Shown: piece by piece, positions 1 through 11,985 of the stretch
Numbering within the stretch: the stretch's first letter is position 1
How the letters are laid out: each line of letters opens with the position of its first letter
Source of the DNA: Trifolium pratense
Lineage: Eukaryota; Streptophyta; Magnoliopsida; Fabales; Fabaceae
DNA: 64,000 nt
Assembly: GCF_020283565.1 (NCBI RefSeq)
Contig: NC_060060.1
Coordinates: 12,772,001 to 12,836,000 of the forward strand
Reading direction: 5' to 3'
The notes under the pieces: model-generated
Database searches by the model: none
Seen by the model: the letters and a program-made list of their open reading frames with translations, nothing else
What the model was told of the DNA's origin: nothing
Made by a program: the position numbers and the translations under genes

Positions 1-1310
1 CTTCGACAATGGCGCAATTCCCGTTTGTCCAAGCAGTTCCAGCCACAACAAAAGCACCGCTATGATCGCGCAAACACCACCCTCGACTGTTTTGTTTACG
101 CCGTTGTAAAAACCCGTGTCTACATTACATTTTTGTACCAATTAACAGGAGGTTTCTGCCATGAAATGGTCTACTGCTGCTGCGTATCTATATGCTGATT
201 CTGCTGTACCTAGTGCAACGCATACCATTCATTTCATAATTGCCGTGATTTGAAGCCTAAGCTACGAATCGGTTCCTTCAAATTGTTCCACGCTATTATT
301 CTTATTATTCCAAAGCACCCATACTAACAAAGTGAACGCTCCTGCTGTATCTTGAATAATGGCCTGCACGCTGCAAAACCGCTGCAATCGTGGTAAAATA
401 ACATGCTCCATACCTGCAGAATGAATTGCTTGTAAACTATCATTACAGCTGAACAGTACATGCCACTCGTCCTCATTATTATGATCACAGAGGGGACATG
501 TTAATGTGCATGGGAAGTGCTTTTCTTGAAGCCGAACACGGGTTGGTAAGCACCCTCTACATATTCTCCAAAGAATATTTTTAGACTTTGGAGGAGCATG
601 GATTTTCCAAAGCTTGGTCCATGCATCTTGGCTGGCCGAACCATTACCTGTAGCATGTAACATCAAATTGTAACCACTTCTCACACTATATTGCCCATGA
701 ATACTATCAACCCAATATAATATCTTCCTCCACCATGTCAAATAACGGGATTTCAACGATACGGTTAGAAATATGCATTGCAAATAATGACTCAATTTTG
801 TCTCTATCCCATAATTTCACATTTGGTTTCATAAGATCATTAACCGTAATACTCCACCTTTATCTCTCAACATGGTTCACTCATGTCTTTGATGTTAGTT
901 CCATTTCCAATACTCCACCTACAACCATTCATTAAAATTTATCTAGCTTTCCAAATACCCCTCCAAGTATAGTTCGGGTTATGACCAATTTTAGAATAAA
1001 AAGAGATGAATTGGGAAAATACTTGCTTTGTAAAGTCTAACAACTAGAGTATGTGGCTTTGTCCTAAGATTCATCCTTTGCAATCATAGCCAAATTAAAG
1101 GTGTGCAGGTCACATAATCCCATTCCACCTTGACATTTCGGGAAGGTCATACGATCCCAACCAAGCCATCGTATCCTTTTATTGTTTGCTCTGACTCTCC
1201 ACCAAAAGGAATTCATCATTCTTTTAATATCTTTAATTGTTGAATCAGGTAGAAGGTATACACTCATTACATATGTTGGAATGGCCTGTAAGACTGATTT
1301 TATCATAATT
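1..1310 (-). mobile_element. Decayed non-LTR (LINE) retrotransposon, 3' half of ORF2
   Basis: Read on the minus strand, three pieces lie in the order expected for plant L1-type LINEs. The distal reverse transcriptase region (1306-1064) contains SVLQAIPTYVMSVYLLP and FWWR. The zinc-binding zf-RVT domain (795-262) contains KSKNILWRICRGCLPTR and CPLCDHNNEDEWHVLFSC. The start of an RNase H domain (about 200-1) runs off the left edge and resembles KPPVNWYKCNVD only after one frame correction. Stops and frame changes between the pieces show it is dead. Only the remains of a 5'-truncated or rearranged copy are visible. Confidence 0.85.
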
Positions 1311-2138
1311 TCTTTCCCCTTGACAAATTTATTATTTTAAATTTAAAAGAGTAAAAATATATTTTCTCAATATTAATTAGGTCATGTTAACTGATGACAT
1401 ATGTTAATGTATCCCAGTATATAAAATTAGGAAAATGTTAACATGTGCACCAAAGGCACATGTTAAGGATTTAAAAGTAGAAATAATATATTGAAATATG
1501 TGCATTTAACTTCTTAAGCATTAAATTTTTTTCTAACAATAAATGCAATTTTCTATGTTTAGAACCTTAACATGTGCCTTTTATGCACATGTTAACATGA
1601 CCCATAAAATTAACATTTAATAAAGTAAAATATTTAATACTTAAAATATTAAATGCACAAACTTTAAGATAATATTTTCAAATTTACTTCCATAATATGT
1701 ACTTTTAAAATATTTAATACTTAAAATATTAAATACACAAATTCTAAGATAATATTTCCACATTTACTTCTATAACATGTATTTTTATGACACACGTTAA
1801 CCTCTTCCATATTAAAATAAAATAAAAATTCTCCAAATTAAGTGATGTTATACATATCTTTGTTCTCTTCACCAATTATATATACCATGACACATTAATC
1901 AAATTTTTAGCCAATGTAAATTTAACTTTTTCTCAATGATAGATATGTCCATACCTAGATATGTTCATACCTATCCCGAAATCTTTTATTGTTCATTTTG
2001 TTAGATTCTTTTCAACTTTTTAAATGTATTAATTTTGTCAATTGAATAAGTGAAAAATTTCGATATTCTAACACCAACTCCTTATGTTACATTTTTTTTT
2101 TTGTAATATATGTAAAATAATAATTGTAAAAACATATA
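1311..2138. other. AT-rich intergenic DNA with small repeats
   Basis: No gene seen. The stretch contains the inverted-repeat element at 1435-1598. It also contains a tandem duplication of about 80 bp (about 1620-1700 and 1700-1790), recognisable by the repeated string atttaatacttaaaatatta. The rest is AT-rich without coding potential. Confidence 0.6.
1435..1598. mobile_element. Small inverted-repeat element (MITE-like), 164 bp
   Basis: The left end ATGTTAACATGTGCAC (followed by CAAAGGCACATGTTAAGG) is matched in reverse complement at the right end, CCTTAACATGTGCC ... GCACATGTTAACAT. Each terminal repeat is itself partly palindromic (AACATGTGC/GCACATGTT). No clear target duplication was seen, so the superfamily is open. 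Confidence 0.6.
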
Positions 2139-2401
2139 CTACCTCCGTTCCTAATTATAAGACACTGTTTGACAAAAATGTACTATTCATTTATTTTATT
2201 TTGATCATATTTTTTTAATAATATAAATGTAAATATTAGCATATAAGATTTTGTTCAATTTGTTTTGATGAGTATTTTCAAAATATTAAATTTTTATAAT
2301 TTTTACTAATAGACAATTAAAGATATTAGTGGTCAAAATGGTGCATTTACGTACGTGTAGTGATCAAACAAACTCTTATAATTAGGGACGAAGGAAGGTA
2401 G
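2139..2401. mobile_element. Stowaway (Tc1/Mariner) MITE, 263 bp
   Basis: The left end CTACCTCCGTTCCTAATTAT is the classic Stowaway terminus. The right end, ATAATTAGGGACGAAGGAAGGTAG, is its imperfect reverse complement. TA flanks both ends (2137-2138 and 2402-2403), as expected for a Tc1/Mariner target duplication. It sits about 700 bp upstream of the FPP start codon, so it may lie in that promoter region. Confidence 0.85.
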
Positions 2402-2626
2402 TATATTCTCTCTTATAAAAAAGAAACTTTTAAAAACAATAATAATCTTCCACAAATTTAATACTATACACACATTCAACTTTCGTATTCCCGTTGAATT
2501 ATGAAACTTCTCTGAGCTTAATAAATTCAAATTCTAACTCACTGAAACTTCAATCTAAGAAAAAGCAATGGATAAGATGAAAAAAAAATAATGATATTTT
2601 TATTTTCTTTTGTCCTACTAATTCTA

Positions 2627-2667
2627 GTCCAAAAATAAAATAAAATAAAATAAAATAAAATAAAATG
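2627..2667. repeat. (AAAAT)n microsatellite
   Basis: Perfect AAAAT pentamer repeats in the upstream region of the FPP gene. Confidence 0.85.
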
Positions 2668-2837
2668 CATATATTCTTTGACGACGGTGACGTTTTTTAG
2701 TACGAATCCGAATTGTTATTTGTTTTTTTGTTATGAAGGTGGAGCCGCAGCAAGGAGCGTTTAAACAGTGACCCCACACGCGCTCATTTGACCACTCACT
2801 CACTCACTACTTTCATTACTTTACTAGTTACTACCCC

Positions 2838-2864
2838 GCTCCTCTCTCTCTCTCTCTCTCTCTA
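2838..2864. repeat. (CT)n microsatellite in FPP leader/promoter
   Basis: A run of CT dinucleotides about 260 bp upstream of the FPP ATG. CT tracts are common in plant core promoters and 5' leaders, so this may lie close to or within the transcribed leader. Confidence 0.8.
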
Positions 2865-3119
2865 GTAGTATTAATTAACACTTCAAACTTCAAATTCCTT
2901 CTTGGAAGCTTCAAAGAGCCAAAACATCCATATTTCAATTCTCATTCTAATAATACTCTTGTAACTTCTTTCAATAACTCACACTACTAAACCTTCCTTC
3001 GATTTTGCTTCCCCCTTTCGATTCAACAAAACTAATTGAGTAGAATCCATCGATTTTGGTTGCCATTGAGTAGAATCCTCATTTTGAGTATATTTTGAGC
3101 AGGGTAGTAGAATTCTGAG

Positions 3120-6100
3120 ATGGACCGTCGAGGTTGGCCGTGGAAGAAAAAATCGTCCGATAAAATCACAAAGGCGGATATACCATTTGTTACACCTGAC
3201 TCTGTTGGTTCCACCTTATCTTCTGTGGCACATTTAGGAAATCAGGTCCTTTTTTTAATTTGAAATGTATGTTTGTGATGGAAAAAATTAATATGCAAAA
3301 CTAGCTAAATTTCTCACTAGTCATGTTATTTTCTTATTATATCTTTGTTCAGCAGGAAAACTGCACAAATAAGAACTATGTTCAAATTTCAATGGAGTCA
3401 TACACGCGTATGTCTGGATTGGAAGATCAAGTTGTGAACCTGGAGGGTCAAGTAAAAGATTTGGAATCAAAGCTATCAGCAGCTTATTCAGAGTTAGATA
3501 ACAAGGAAAATCTGGTTAAACAACATGCAAAAGTTGCCGAGGAAGCAGTCTCAGGTAGTACTTATTGCACGGATATGCATATATTTAAATAATTCCACAT
3601 AACTTCTTTATAAAAACTCGTCAATAGTAGTTGAAATATGAAATAGTGAGAGAGATCGCTCATTTTCTATATTCTACTTGTTAAGGAAATGTTTGGGATG
3701 GCTCATAGTAACTGATAAGTGGGCAAGCCAAGTCGCTATCTTGTAAACTGGACCGATATATTTTAATAGAAGCTGTACTCTGTAAACCCTAATCTTGATT
3801 AGTAGAAAGGTACTGCAGTCGCACTGCAGTCAGAGAGCGTGATCAAACATCGTGTGTTCTTTGTCTCCGCTTTTTTGTATGTTTTTACTTTTGAACTGAG
3901 TTGCTGTTCTAATAGAAAATTATCAGATAAAGTTGATTCTTACTTGTATGCATTTTAGGTTGGGAGAAAGCTGATGCAGAAGTAGTTTCCTTAAGATGTC
4001 AACTTGAATCGATGACCCTCTCAAAGCTTAGTGTTGATGAGAGAGCAACTCACTTAGATGGAGCTCTGAAAGAATGCATGAAGCAGATAAGAACTGTAAA
4101 GGAGGAAAGCGAGCAGAAAATACAGGACGTGATTCTAATGAAATCTCAACAGTGGGAGAAATTCAAGTTAGAGCTTGAAGCAGAAATAGACAAATTGGAT
4201 AAAGGACTTCGTGAAGAAGCTCGTGAAAATGCTGCACTTCTGAGATCACTACATGAAAGTTCGAATAAAATAGTGAAACTAAAAGAAGAAAAGTCTGAAG
4301 TTGAGTCCTCGTTAGAGCTTCAAAAGAAGAATGTTCAGTCATATGAAAAAGAAATAAATTCATTGAAGTATGAGCTGCATATGATTTCTAAGGAGATGGA
4401 TATCCGCAATGAAGAGAAAGACATGATTATGAAATCAGCAGAAGTGGCAAACAAACAACGCACTGAGGATGTTAGGATCATTACCAATCTAGAGGGAGAG
4501 TGCCAACGGCTTCGCGGTCTTTTGCGAAAGAAGTTACCTGGACCTGCTGCATTGGCACAAATGAAGCTCGAAGTTGAAAGTACACGCCACGTCATTAGTG
4601 GAATCCATCAAAGAAAAACAAGTAGCTTGCAAGAATCCGAGTTTCTTAATATGTCGAAACAATTGGAGTTGTTTGAAGAAGAAACAAAGAGATTGAAAGA
4701 AGCTTTGGCCTCAAGTAAAGCTGAACTGCAGGCTTCTAGGAACTTGAACACTACAACAGTTGGCAGACTTAAGAGCTTAGAAGCTGAGGTACAAGTTCTT
4801 TATCAAGAAAGAAGTTCGCAGAAATCAAATTTGGCAATTAATTACCAAAATTCTTCAAGTAGAATTTGTAGCAATTCACCAAGCATCACTTCTATATCTG
4901 ATGGTTGGCATGAGGATCCGGAAAGTCCTGTTGAGTCATCTACAGACTCAACTTCTGATCATTTTCATGTAAGGAGAGTTAGAAGCTCAGTTAAATTTGA
5001 GAGTCACAAAAGTGAAACTATCTCAGAACTGATGGACGATTTCCTCGAAGTGGAGAAAATGGCATCTTCATCAGACAATGACAGTGTACAGATTGCTGAC
5101 AAAGTTAAGAACGACTCTGAAGATAAACAATTGAAATCAAATGATGCTTTGGTTGAGATTCAGCTGAAATGTATGACAGAGTCTTATAAGTCACTTCAAA
5201 CACATGTAGAAGAGTTAGAAGCTGAAAATAAGTTTCTTAAGGAAAAGATTGATGAGCTAAAGAATGATCTCGAGGAGGAAAAACAATGTCATCACGATAT
5301 TTTGGTTAGATACAAAGAAATTGAAGAAAAAATGCCAAGGTTAGCTCAGATCCCTTAAAACATGATCTAGTTCAAAATTATATTTTCCAAACTGTATAAT
5401 TTGAGCTTTCAGCTTTGAATCTTGAGTGCTTTCTGATTTTTCTGTTTGTTTGCAACTTGAAGGGACAAGTGCCTGTTGTGTGCATCGAATTCGGAAGCAA
5501 ATAATGACATCAATACTCGGAAGGTAATCCACATTACATTATTTACATGCAGTGGTGGTAGTGGCCTATATATTATCATACATTCTGCATAAAGTAGATA
5601 AACAAATAGGTTCAGTAATGGAATTGATTCAACATTTATTGCTCTCTTTGCTTAAAATTGATGTTACTTTTGATGGAATCATAAATGCATCTCTTTTTCC
5701 AAAGATGCTTGAAGGAATAGCTGCATGTGGACTGCTAATAGTTATGTTGGAGTCTCTTTCTCTCTTATATTAATAGGTTTGTGTAGGTCTTAGGGATTTT
5801 TTTGATTAAATCTTCATCTAGGAAGAGACTACTTCTATGCGACATTCCTCAATAGTAACCTAGTAAAAATTAGAATGCCTTTGACGTTTCAACCTTCAGT
5901 GTCGGCAAGCATAAGGTGGCCGAATCCCTTGCTAAACCTCCAAAAAACTTTTTTCTTAAGGCCTCCAAACAAAATAAAATACGACTAATTTTAAAGGAAA
6001 ATGCTAACTACTGCACTTGGGGCGGCATTAGTTAAGGAACTAAATATCATGGTAAAAGAGTCTTGAAACTTGTGTAGTTTGCTTTTTAAAAATAGGGTAA

Positions 6101-7972
6101 ATAGTGTTATACCCCCTGCAAAATAGGTGAGTTTTGCGTTACCCCTGCAAATTTTTTTTTTGAGATTACCCCTGCAATGTCAAGATACCTTGCGTTACCC
6201 CCTGGCTCAACAAGTGGACATATGACATGGACGAATCTTGACGTGGCATGACACGTGGAAATTAATTTATTTTTTGTTTATTTTTAATTGCCAACTCAGT
6301 AATTATTTATTTTTTAATTAAAAAAAATGAAAAAAAAAAACTTTTTTTTTTAAAGAAACTTTTTTTTTACGAACCTAGGTAAAAGAAAGTTGTAATAAAA
6401 AATTGCCAACTCAGTTTTGTTCTTTTTCGTCTTCACAGTTTTGTTCTTCTTCTTCGTCGTTTCTTTCTTCGAGTTCGCCGTTTCCTTCTTCTTGGTGTTC
6501 GTCGGTTTCATCTTCGTTTTCGATCCGTTCATATTCAGCGATTGTTGTTCGTTTTCAATTTCAATTTGGGGGTTATGGCAAATCTATTTTCATCGTGAAT
6601 GAAACCCAACTTTCTATCTTCTTTGTTTCTATTTTCCGTAAAAAAAAAAGTTGTTTCTTTCTATTATTATTAGTTATTATTATTATCATTATTGTATTTG
6701 CTATTATATATATATATAAAATGTATTATATTTTTTTTATATAATAACAACTTTTAGTAAAAAAAAAAATAACAAAACTTTCTTTTAAGTAAGTTCGTAA
6801 AAATATAACAACTTTTAAGTTTTTTTTTTTTTTAATTTTTTTAATTAAAAAATAAATAATTACTGAGTTGACATTTAAAAATAAATAAAAAAATTAATTA
6901 ATTTCCACGTGTGCTGCCACGTCAAGATTCGTCCTTGTCATATGTCCACTTGTTGAGCCAGGGGGTAATGCAAGGAATCTTGACTTTGTAGGGGGGGAAT
7001 CTCAAAAAAATATTTTGCAGGGGGGTAACGCAAAACTCGTCTATTTTGCAGGGGGTATAACACTATTTACCCTTAAAAATATAAAAAATAATCTTTTCAA
7101 TGCAAAATTTACTTTTTTTTGTGTTTCCTTAATTGGTTCCCCAAGGGTACTAGTTAGCATAACCTTTTTTCAAATTACCCATTTAACTTCATTTCCATAG
7201 GGGTATATATGTAAAAACATTCAAAAAGTTAAACTAATAAATGAGCTCATTGTTTTTTATGTTTTTCGGTTTGGTCACTTATAAAGTTATAATCGACTCC
7301 ACATAACTATTGCTAGAAAATTGCATCAAACCGATCATAACTGCATTCTTATGCAGCTGTTTTATTTTTTGACAGTATCTTATGCAGCTGTTTTGTAATG
7401 TAATATGTAATTAGATCCAACCTCAACTAGAAACAGCTCTGATCAATGTTTTATTACATATTTTTTATCCTTGGATTCATTGTTCAATCATAGTTTTCGG
7501 ATACCCTATGTCATTACAGGATACGGAACTAGCAGCTGCAGAGAAAAAGCTAGCAGAATGTCAAGAGACTCTGCATGTACTTGGCAGGCAATTACAAGCA
7601 ATGAGCCCACAAATTGGCTCTAAAAGACTTCAAACAAACGAATCATCGGTTAAACCGAATTATGGCTGGTCAAATTCTAATGGCTCCTATAATAACTCAG
7701 ACGAAATTGATCATGCTGAAGCATACAGTGTATCTTCTAATTCTGACATTCAAGGAGTGAATGATGAGTTTTCATCATCTCACAACTTTGGTTCCATGTC
7801 ATGTCTATCAGACGCCGAATGCAACATTTCAGTAAATTCTTCAACAGAGTCAAGCCAGAGTTGTTATATGCTTACTGAATCACATTCCCATTCTTCCGGT
7901 TCTGCTACCGGGAAACAACATGCACATGGTTCGAGTCACTTTTTTTCTTCCAAAGAGAAAACTAGTCACTAG
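3120..7972 (+). CDS. FPP: Filament-like plant protein (FPP), five coding exons, about 740 aa
   Basis: Coding exons inferred from splice sites and reading phase: 3120-3245, 3353-3554, 3959-5339, 5463-5523 and 7520-7972. All joins keep frame and use GT-AG; the acceptor at 3353 could also be 3356. The family signature is the N-terminus MDRRGWPWKKKSSDK, long heptad-type coiled coils (about residues 50-310 and 430-490), the segment LRCQLESMTLSKLSVDERATH cut across exons, a late ELAAAEKKLAECQETLHVLG block, and the C-terminal HFFSSKEK motif. No membrane segment or signal peptide is seen. Known FPPs are plant-specific coiled-coil proteins that bind WPP-domain proteins at the nuclear envelope or work in endomembrane/cortical microtubule complexes; this copy's partner is not readable. 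The length fits the family. Intron 4 (1,996 bp) holds a Mutator-type element. Confidence 0.9.
6095..7072. mobile_element. Mutator-type long-inverted-repeat element in FPP intron 4, 978 bp
   Basis: Ends GGGTAAATAGTGTTATACCC and its reverse complement, inside terminal inverted repeats of roughly 170-200 bp (about 6095-6290 and 6900-7072). A perfect 9-bp direct repeat TTAAAAATA flanks it (6086-6094, 7073-7081), the size expected for the Mutator superfamily. The centre is low-complexity T/A-rich DNA with no transposase, so it is non-autonomous. Transcribed as part of the FPP pre-mRNA, it could form a long hairpin. Confidence 0.88.
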
Positions 7973-8489
7973 CACTTTTTGTTACTTCTAGGAGTTATCA
8001 GAGGGACCTCACCCATGATGTTGTACATAGATTATTATATTATATAGTAAAAAGTTGTGGACACTGATGTTTGTGTCTGTGATTCTCCTGAGTATATTGA
8101 ATTGGTTTTAAGCCCTATTTAATATTTAATTGTTCGGACCTACATCAAAGCTACAAAATCAACCAATTCAACCAATAGATGTCCATTTTATTTTATAAAA
8201 TATTTTTAGCATGTGGGACTTTGATTTTCTTCATTGACATTCTTTTTAATAAACATTTTTAACAAATAGGAATACTAAAGAGTTGACATCAAGTCATTAG
8301 GAGGGAAAAAAAACTCATGTAGGTGAAAAGACTAACCAAGCAAAAAAAAAAAAAACTAAGCAAAAATACAATATGAATTGATGAGTGTATCTTGTTTCAT
8401 AGCAGTACTTTGTATAATCGATCATCCTCAACACTTTATATAGACATATATTGGAACAAGAAAAAATGTTCAACTTAAGGAAATTGGAA
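7973..8489. other. FPP 3' flank
   Basis: Holds the FPP 3'UTR and downstream DNA. The part to about 8310 is repeated at 14946-15378 behind the broken FPP copy, which sets the 3' limit of that duplication. No other gene seen. Confidence 0.6.
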
Positions 8490-8990
8490 AAAACTCTGGA
8501 AGATGCGTGTTCTGCAAAAAGTGAAGTTGTTTTTGTGGCATGCCTTATGTGGGTGTCTGCCGGTTCGTGGAAGATTGATACAAAAGGAGTACAATGCGAA
8601 AACAAATGCCCACACTTTGATCAGATGGAGGAGAATGAGTGGCATTGCTTCTTTGGGTGCACAACTGTTAGAGATGTTTGGTAGGAAACTGAGGTATGGC
8701 AACTAGTAAGTAATTACATTGATGATGCTAAGTGGTTTTGTGCCTATGGTTTTTGACATGCTCGAGGAAATAGATAATGAAAACATGGCCAAGATTGTAA
8801 TGATGCTTTGGAAAATATGGTGGAGAAGAAACCAAAAGTGTTGGAATGACAAATTCCCAACAATTTTTGACTTATGCGAAGAGCAAGAGAGACATTACAT
8901 GAGTGGTTGAGACTTGAGAGTTCAGATGAAGAACAGCAACAATACACGCGACAGAAGTGCAAAAGCGAGCTTTACTTGGAGGAAGCTTCA
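8490..8990 (+). mobile_element. LINE remnant with zf-RVT domain
   Basis: Plus-strand translation gives KVKLFLWHALCGCLPVRGRL in one frame (8503-8706). It then continues in another frame as CPHFDQMEENEWHCFFGC (8451-8684 frame), the zinc-binding zf-RVT domain of plant LINE ORF2, so a frameshift separates the halves. A further tract, WKIWWRRNQKCWND (8719-8910), is the usual linker toward RNase H. It lies between the FPP gene and its broken copy. Confidence 0.75.
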
Positions 8991-9191
8991 AATGTAACGT
9001 TGATACCGCCTGCTATGTAGAAGACAACGTCTACTATATGCTGGATTGTGCATTTGTGACAGCCATGGCAGCTTCGTGAAAGCACACCAGACATTGCAGG
9101 CTGTGCAAGCTATTAATATGAAGCAGTCAAATAACTGAGTTTGGTACCATTATTCATATGTGTCATAACTTAACAGCAACAAATAACAACT

Positions 9192-9462
9192 TCTGATGGT
9201 TGGCATGAGGATCCGGAAAGTCCTGTTGAGTCATCTGCAGACTCAACTTCTGATCATTTTCATGTAAGGAGAGTTAGAAGCTCAGTTAAATTTGAGAGTC
9301 ACAAAAGTGAAACTATCTCAGAACTGATGGACGATTTCCTCGAAGTGGAAAAAATGGCATCTTCATCAGACAATGACAGTGTACAGATTGCTGACAAAGT
9401 TAAGAACGACTCTGAAGACAAACAATTGAAATCAAATGATGCTTTGGTTGAGATTCAGCTGA
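9192..9462 (+). pseudogene. FPP gene copy, fragment of exon 3
   Basis: 271 bp matching 4897-5167 of the intact FPP gene without gaps and with three substitutions by my reading, coding the DGWHEDPESPVES to EIQL part of the protein. It stops abruptly where the LTR element begins. Together with 14118-15378 it represents a tandem copy of the FPP gene that has lost everything upstream of this fragment and the stretch equivalent to 5168-5787. Confidence 0.9.
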
Positions 9463-9514
9463 GTGACTATTAAAATCAATCCATGAAAAACAATGGCAGG
9501 GAACATTCTACTAT

Positions 9515-11926
9515 TTAATCAATCAGATACAGATCTATTTTCTCTTCCCTCGCCGAATAAGGAAACATTCCTACAATGGTATGATTAGCTGTATCCTTCT
9601 GCCCAAGTTTCCTTTTATAAAATCTGTCATAACTATCAATACCGCCCCCTTCAAAATTCTCCTTGTCCTCAAGGAGGAATCCTGAGAACTCTTTGTGCAC
9701 TTCAATTACTGGCTCCCATGAATTCTGAAATGTATGTAGTCTCCTCCCTTTTTCCAAAACCTCAACCTTCATTTGTTCATTCTTTCTAATGTCCAAGGCC
9801 TCCTCAAGCTCCTTATCTAGTCGCCAAATTTCAGGCAAACCTTCCGGCAGTGACTGAGAATCTGCTATATGCCTAATTAAGCAAAGCATATATTGAAAGA
9901 GAATTTTTCCAATAACATTCACAAACAACTTTAGCCATAAAAGTATAGATTTCCCTGGGTCCCATGGTATTATCCTCACTGATGAATTTAATTCCGCCAT
10001 TTTTTCATTGGCTAAATGACACAACCTTTCTAAATAACAAGCACTGATATTCCATGTAAACATTAAGAATGTCGCCATAAAATTGTCACTTGTAGTGGAT
10101 TTCACGAACATGGCCTGAACAGCTAGCAAGAAGTCAAGGAATTCGAGCACAAACTTATCCTTCTAAATTATGATTGAAGCTAGTGACCTTGGTACCTCCT
10201 TTAAAACCATGACTTGGGCATTGTTCATTGAAGATTTCAATATTGAACTGGATATTTTCATAAATTTCTGGAGACAACTCTGATTGCAAAAGTTGACCCA
10301 TTCTTTGAATTCAAAGGTAGTGATCAACATGTCCCCTAACACTCCCATTATCTTTGAGAACTTATAGTTTTCATGCTTTGAGATCCTTGAAATATAACAA
10401 TGAACAAGTGCATATGCAATGCAAGAAGGCCACTGATCTATTCTAGGCTCACTTCCAAAAATTGGTTCCTTCCCATCGCAACATTGAAGGGAACAATCAA
10501 CAATTACTCTCTTTGTTGACTCAATGGCATCACTAATCATTTTTGACTCCCCGATTGCTAATTTAGTCTTTGATTGAACAAATTGCAGTTCATAAGAGAG
10601 ACTAAACATGAATATTTTCAAATGAACAATAGTTGTCGCACCAATACAGACATCAAAGAACAACGCACCTGCCCACTGCAACCACCTGAAGCTTAAGAAA
10701 CGCCTAAGCATTATAGCAGTATTCCACAAGTATTCACCTTGTAAAATAGTAGTTGAAATTGAAACCCACACCTGGTCCCCAGGGTCCCACTGTTGAGAAC
10801 TTGTTGAGTCAGCTTCAAGCAACCGAGTCTGCAGGACAACTTCACTTGCACCGCCTCTAAGTGACAACCTGCAGTTCCTCTGTTTCAAATCCATTGTAGC
10901 TCGGACATGATCAATCATAGGGTCAGCTGGGAAAATTAAAACCTCCCTTGAAGCATCCAATGGATCAAATGTTGTGACTCCTATAATACCCAGCAACAAG
11001 ACAAAGACATAAGCTATAAGCTTGTCCAGCAACACAAGAAAATCACTTTCTATATTCTCCATATGACAATTCATTGTATGAAATGATAAGGGTACTGATA
11101 CTGGTTCTTCTTTCATATACCTTCCATTCAAAACAAGAATTATAAATAGATTATCATCAAAATGGATAGTGAGCATCACCATGTATTCACACATTCTCTC
11201 ATCATAGTAAGCATTCCCATGTAATTTCCCCCCACCTTGCAGCACCGAAAAATCACCATTTGATGACAAAAGATGAGTCAAAAATGTCAAACACCAAGTC
11301 ATACCTGCACACAACCTTTTCTCTTTGTTCTCAAAGACTTTCCCACATACCCCTTGTTGTGCAAACCCACTAGTTAATAAGAGCAGCCTGTGTGTGACTT
11401 GTATTTTTTGAGAACTTGAGTTAATCAACAAATTAACCTTATCCTGAGCCTGCTTCAGTGGTTCTAATCCAGCCCTTGAATCGGTGGCCAGTGACTCCGA
11501 CTGTGGTGGTAGCTTGGAAAACAACCCTTTCCCATCACCATAGTTTACCGGATCTGGCGGTTTAGGTAGCGGAACTCGATGTGGAAGAATCATCACAGAT
11601 TGGTTGGAATCCGATGATTCTGGCTTTAGTAGTTGTGTGTGCGCTACCGGCGCTCGAATGATTTGGAATTTTCCGGCCATCACAAGCAAATCGCCCACCG
11701 GGGGTTTGGGCGGCGGGACTCGTCGTACTAGTGTTGTTGTAGGTCGATCGGAATCCCACAATTTTGAAGGGTTTGATTCTGGTGAAGGTGGATCAAGTGA
11801 TTTTGGCTTGGGAAATACCTTGGCAAGTGAACCCGGCGTTTTATCGGTCACAGTCGTGTGATTCTCTGTGACACACACTCTCATGTGCTCTGTCGTTACC
11901 TTCACTGCAGTTTCAGATGCCTTCAC
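9515..11926 (-). pseudogene. Long unrecognised ORF of the LTR element, broken by stops and a copia insertion
   Basis: Two open stretches (11926-10163 and 10150-9515) share one frame and are separated by a single in-frame TAG. The same frame continues upstream across the copia insertion site toward the gag-like ORF, where a TGA intervenes at 13498-13500. The N-terminal part is proline-rich, with two related segments (RRVPPPKPPVGDL and HRVPLPKPPDPV). A hydrophobic stretch, LIAYVFVLLLGIIGV, lies in the middle, and a KELEEALDIRKNEQ tract near the end looks coiled-coil. The ORF runs through the polypurine tract into the LTR. I recognise no catalytic domain. It may be a lineage-specific retroelement protein or captured host sequence. 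Confidence 0.6.
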
Positions 11927-11985
11927 TTCTGTTTCAGGCTGATACTCAGATTTGTTGAGGTGAGTTTCTTCCTTGACGTCGTAGA

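Noticed and set aside
5552..5773. 73-codon frame just after FPP exon 4
   Set aside because: It is inside intron 4; splicing from exon 4 to exon 5 keeps the known FPP C-terminus, and this frame has no family match.
6350..6744. Open frames on both strands, Ser/Phe- or Lys/Thr-rich
   Set aside because: They come from low-complexity T-rich DNA in the core of the Mutator-type element and have no domain or sensible start.
10163..11926. Long minus-strand frame as a cellular membrane-protein gene
   Set aside because: It lies between an LTR primer site and a polypurine tract in the sense orientation of the element, so it belongs to the retrotransposon.
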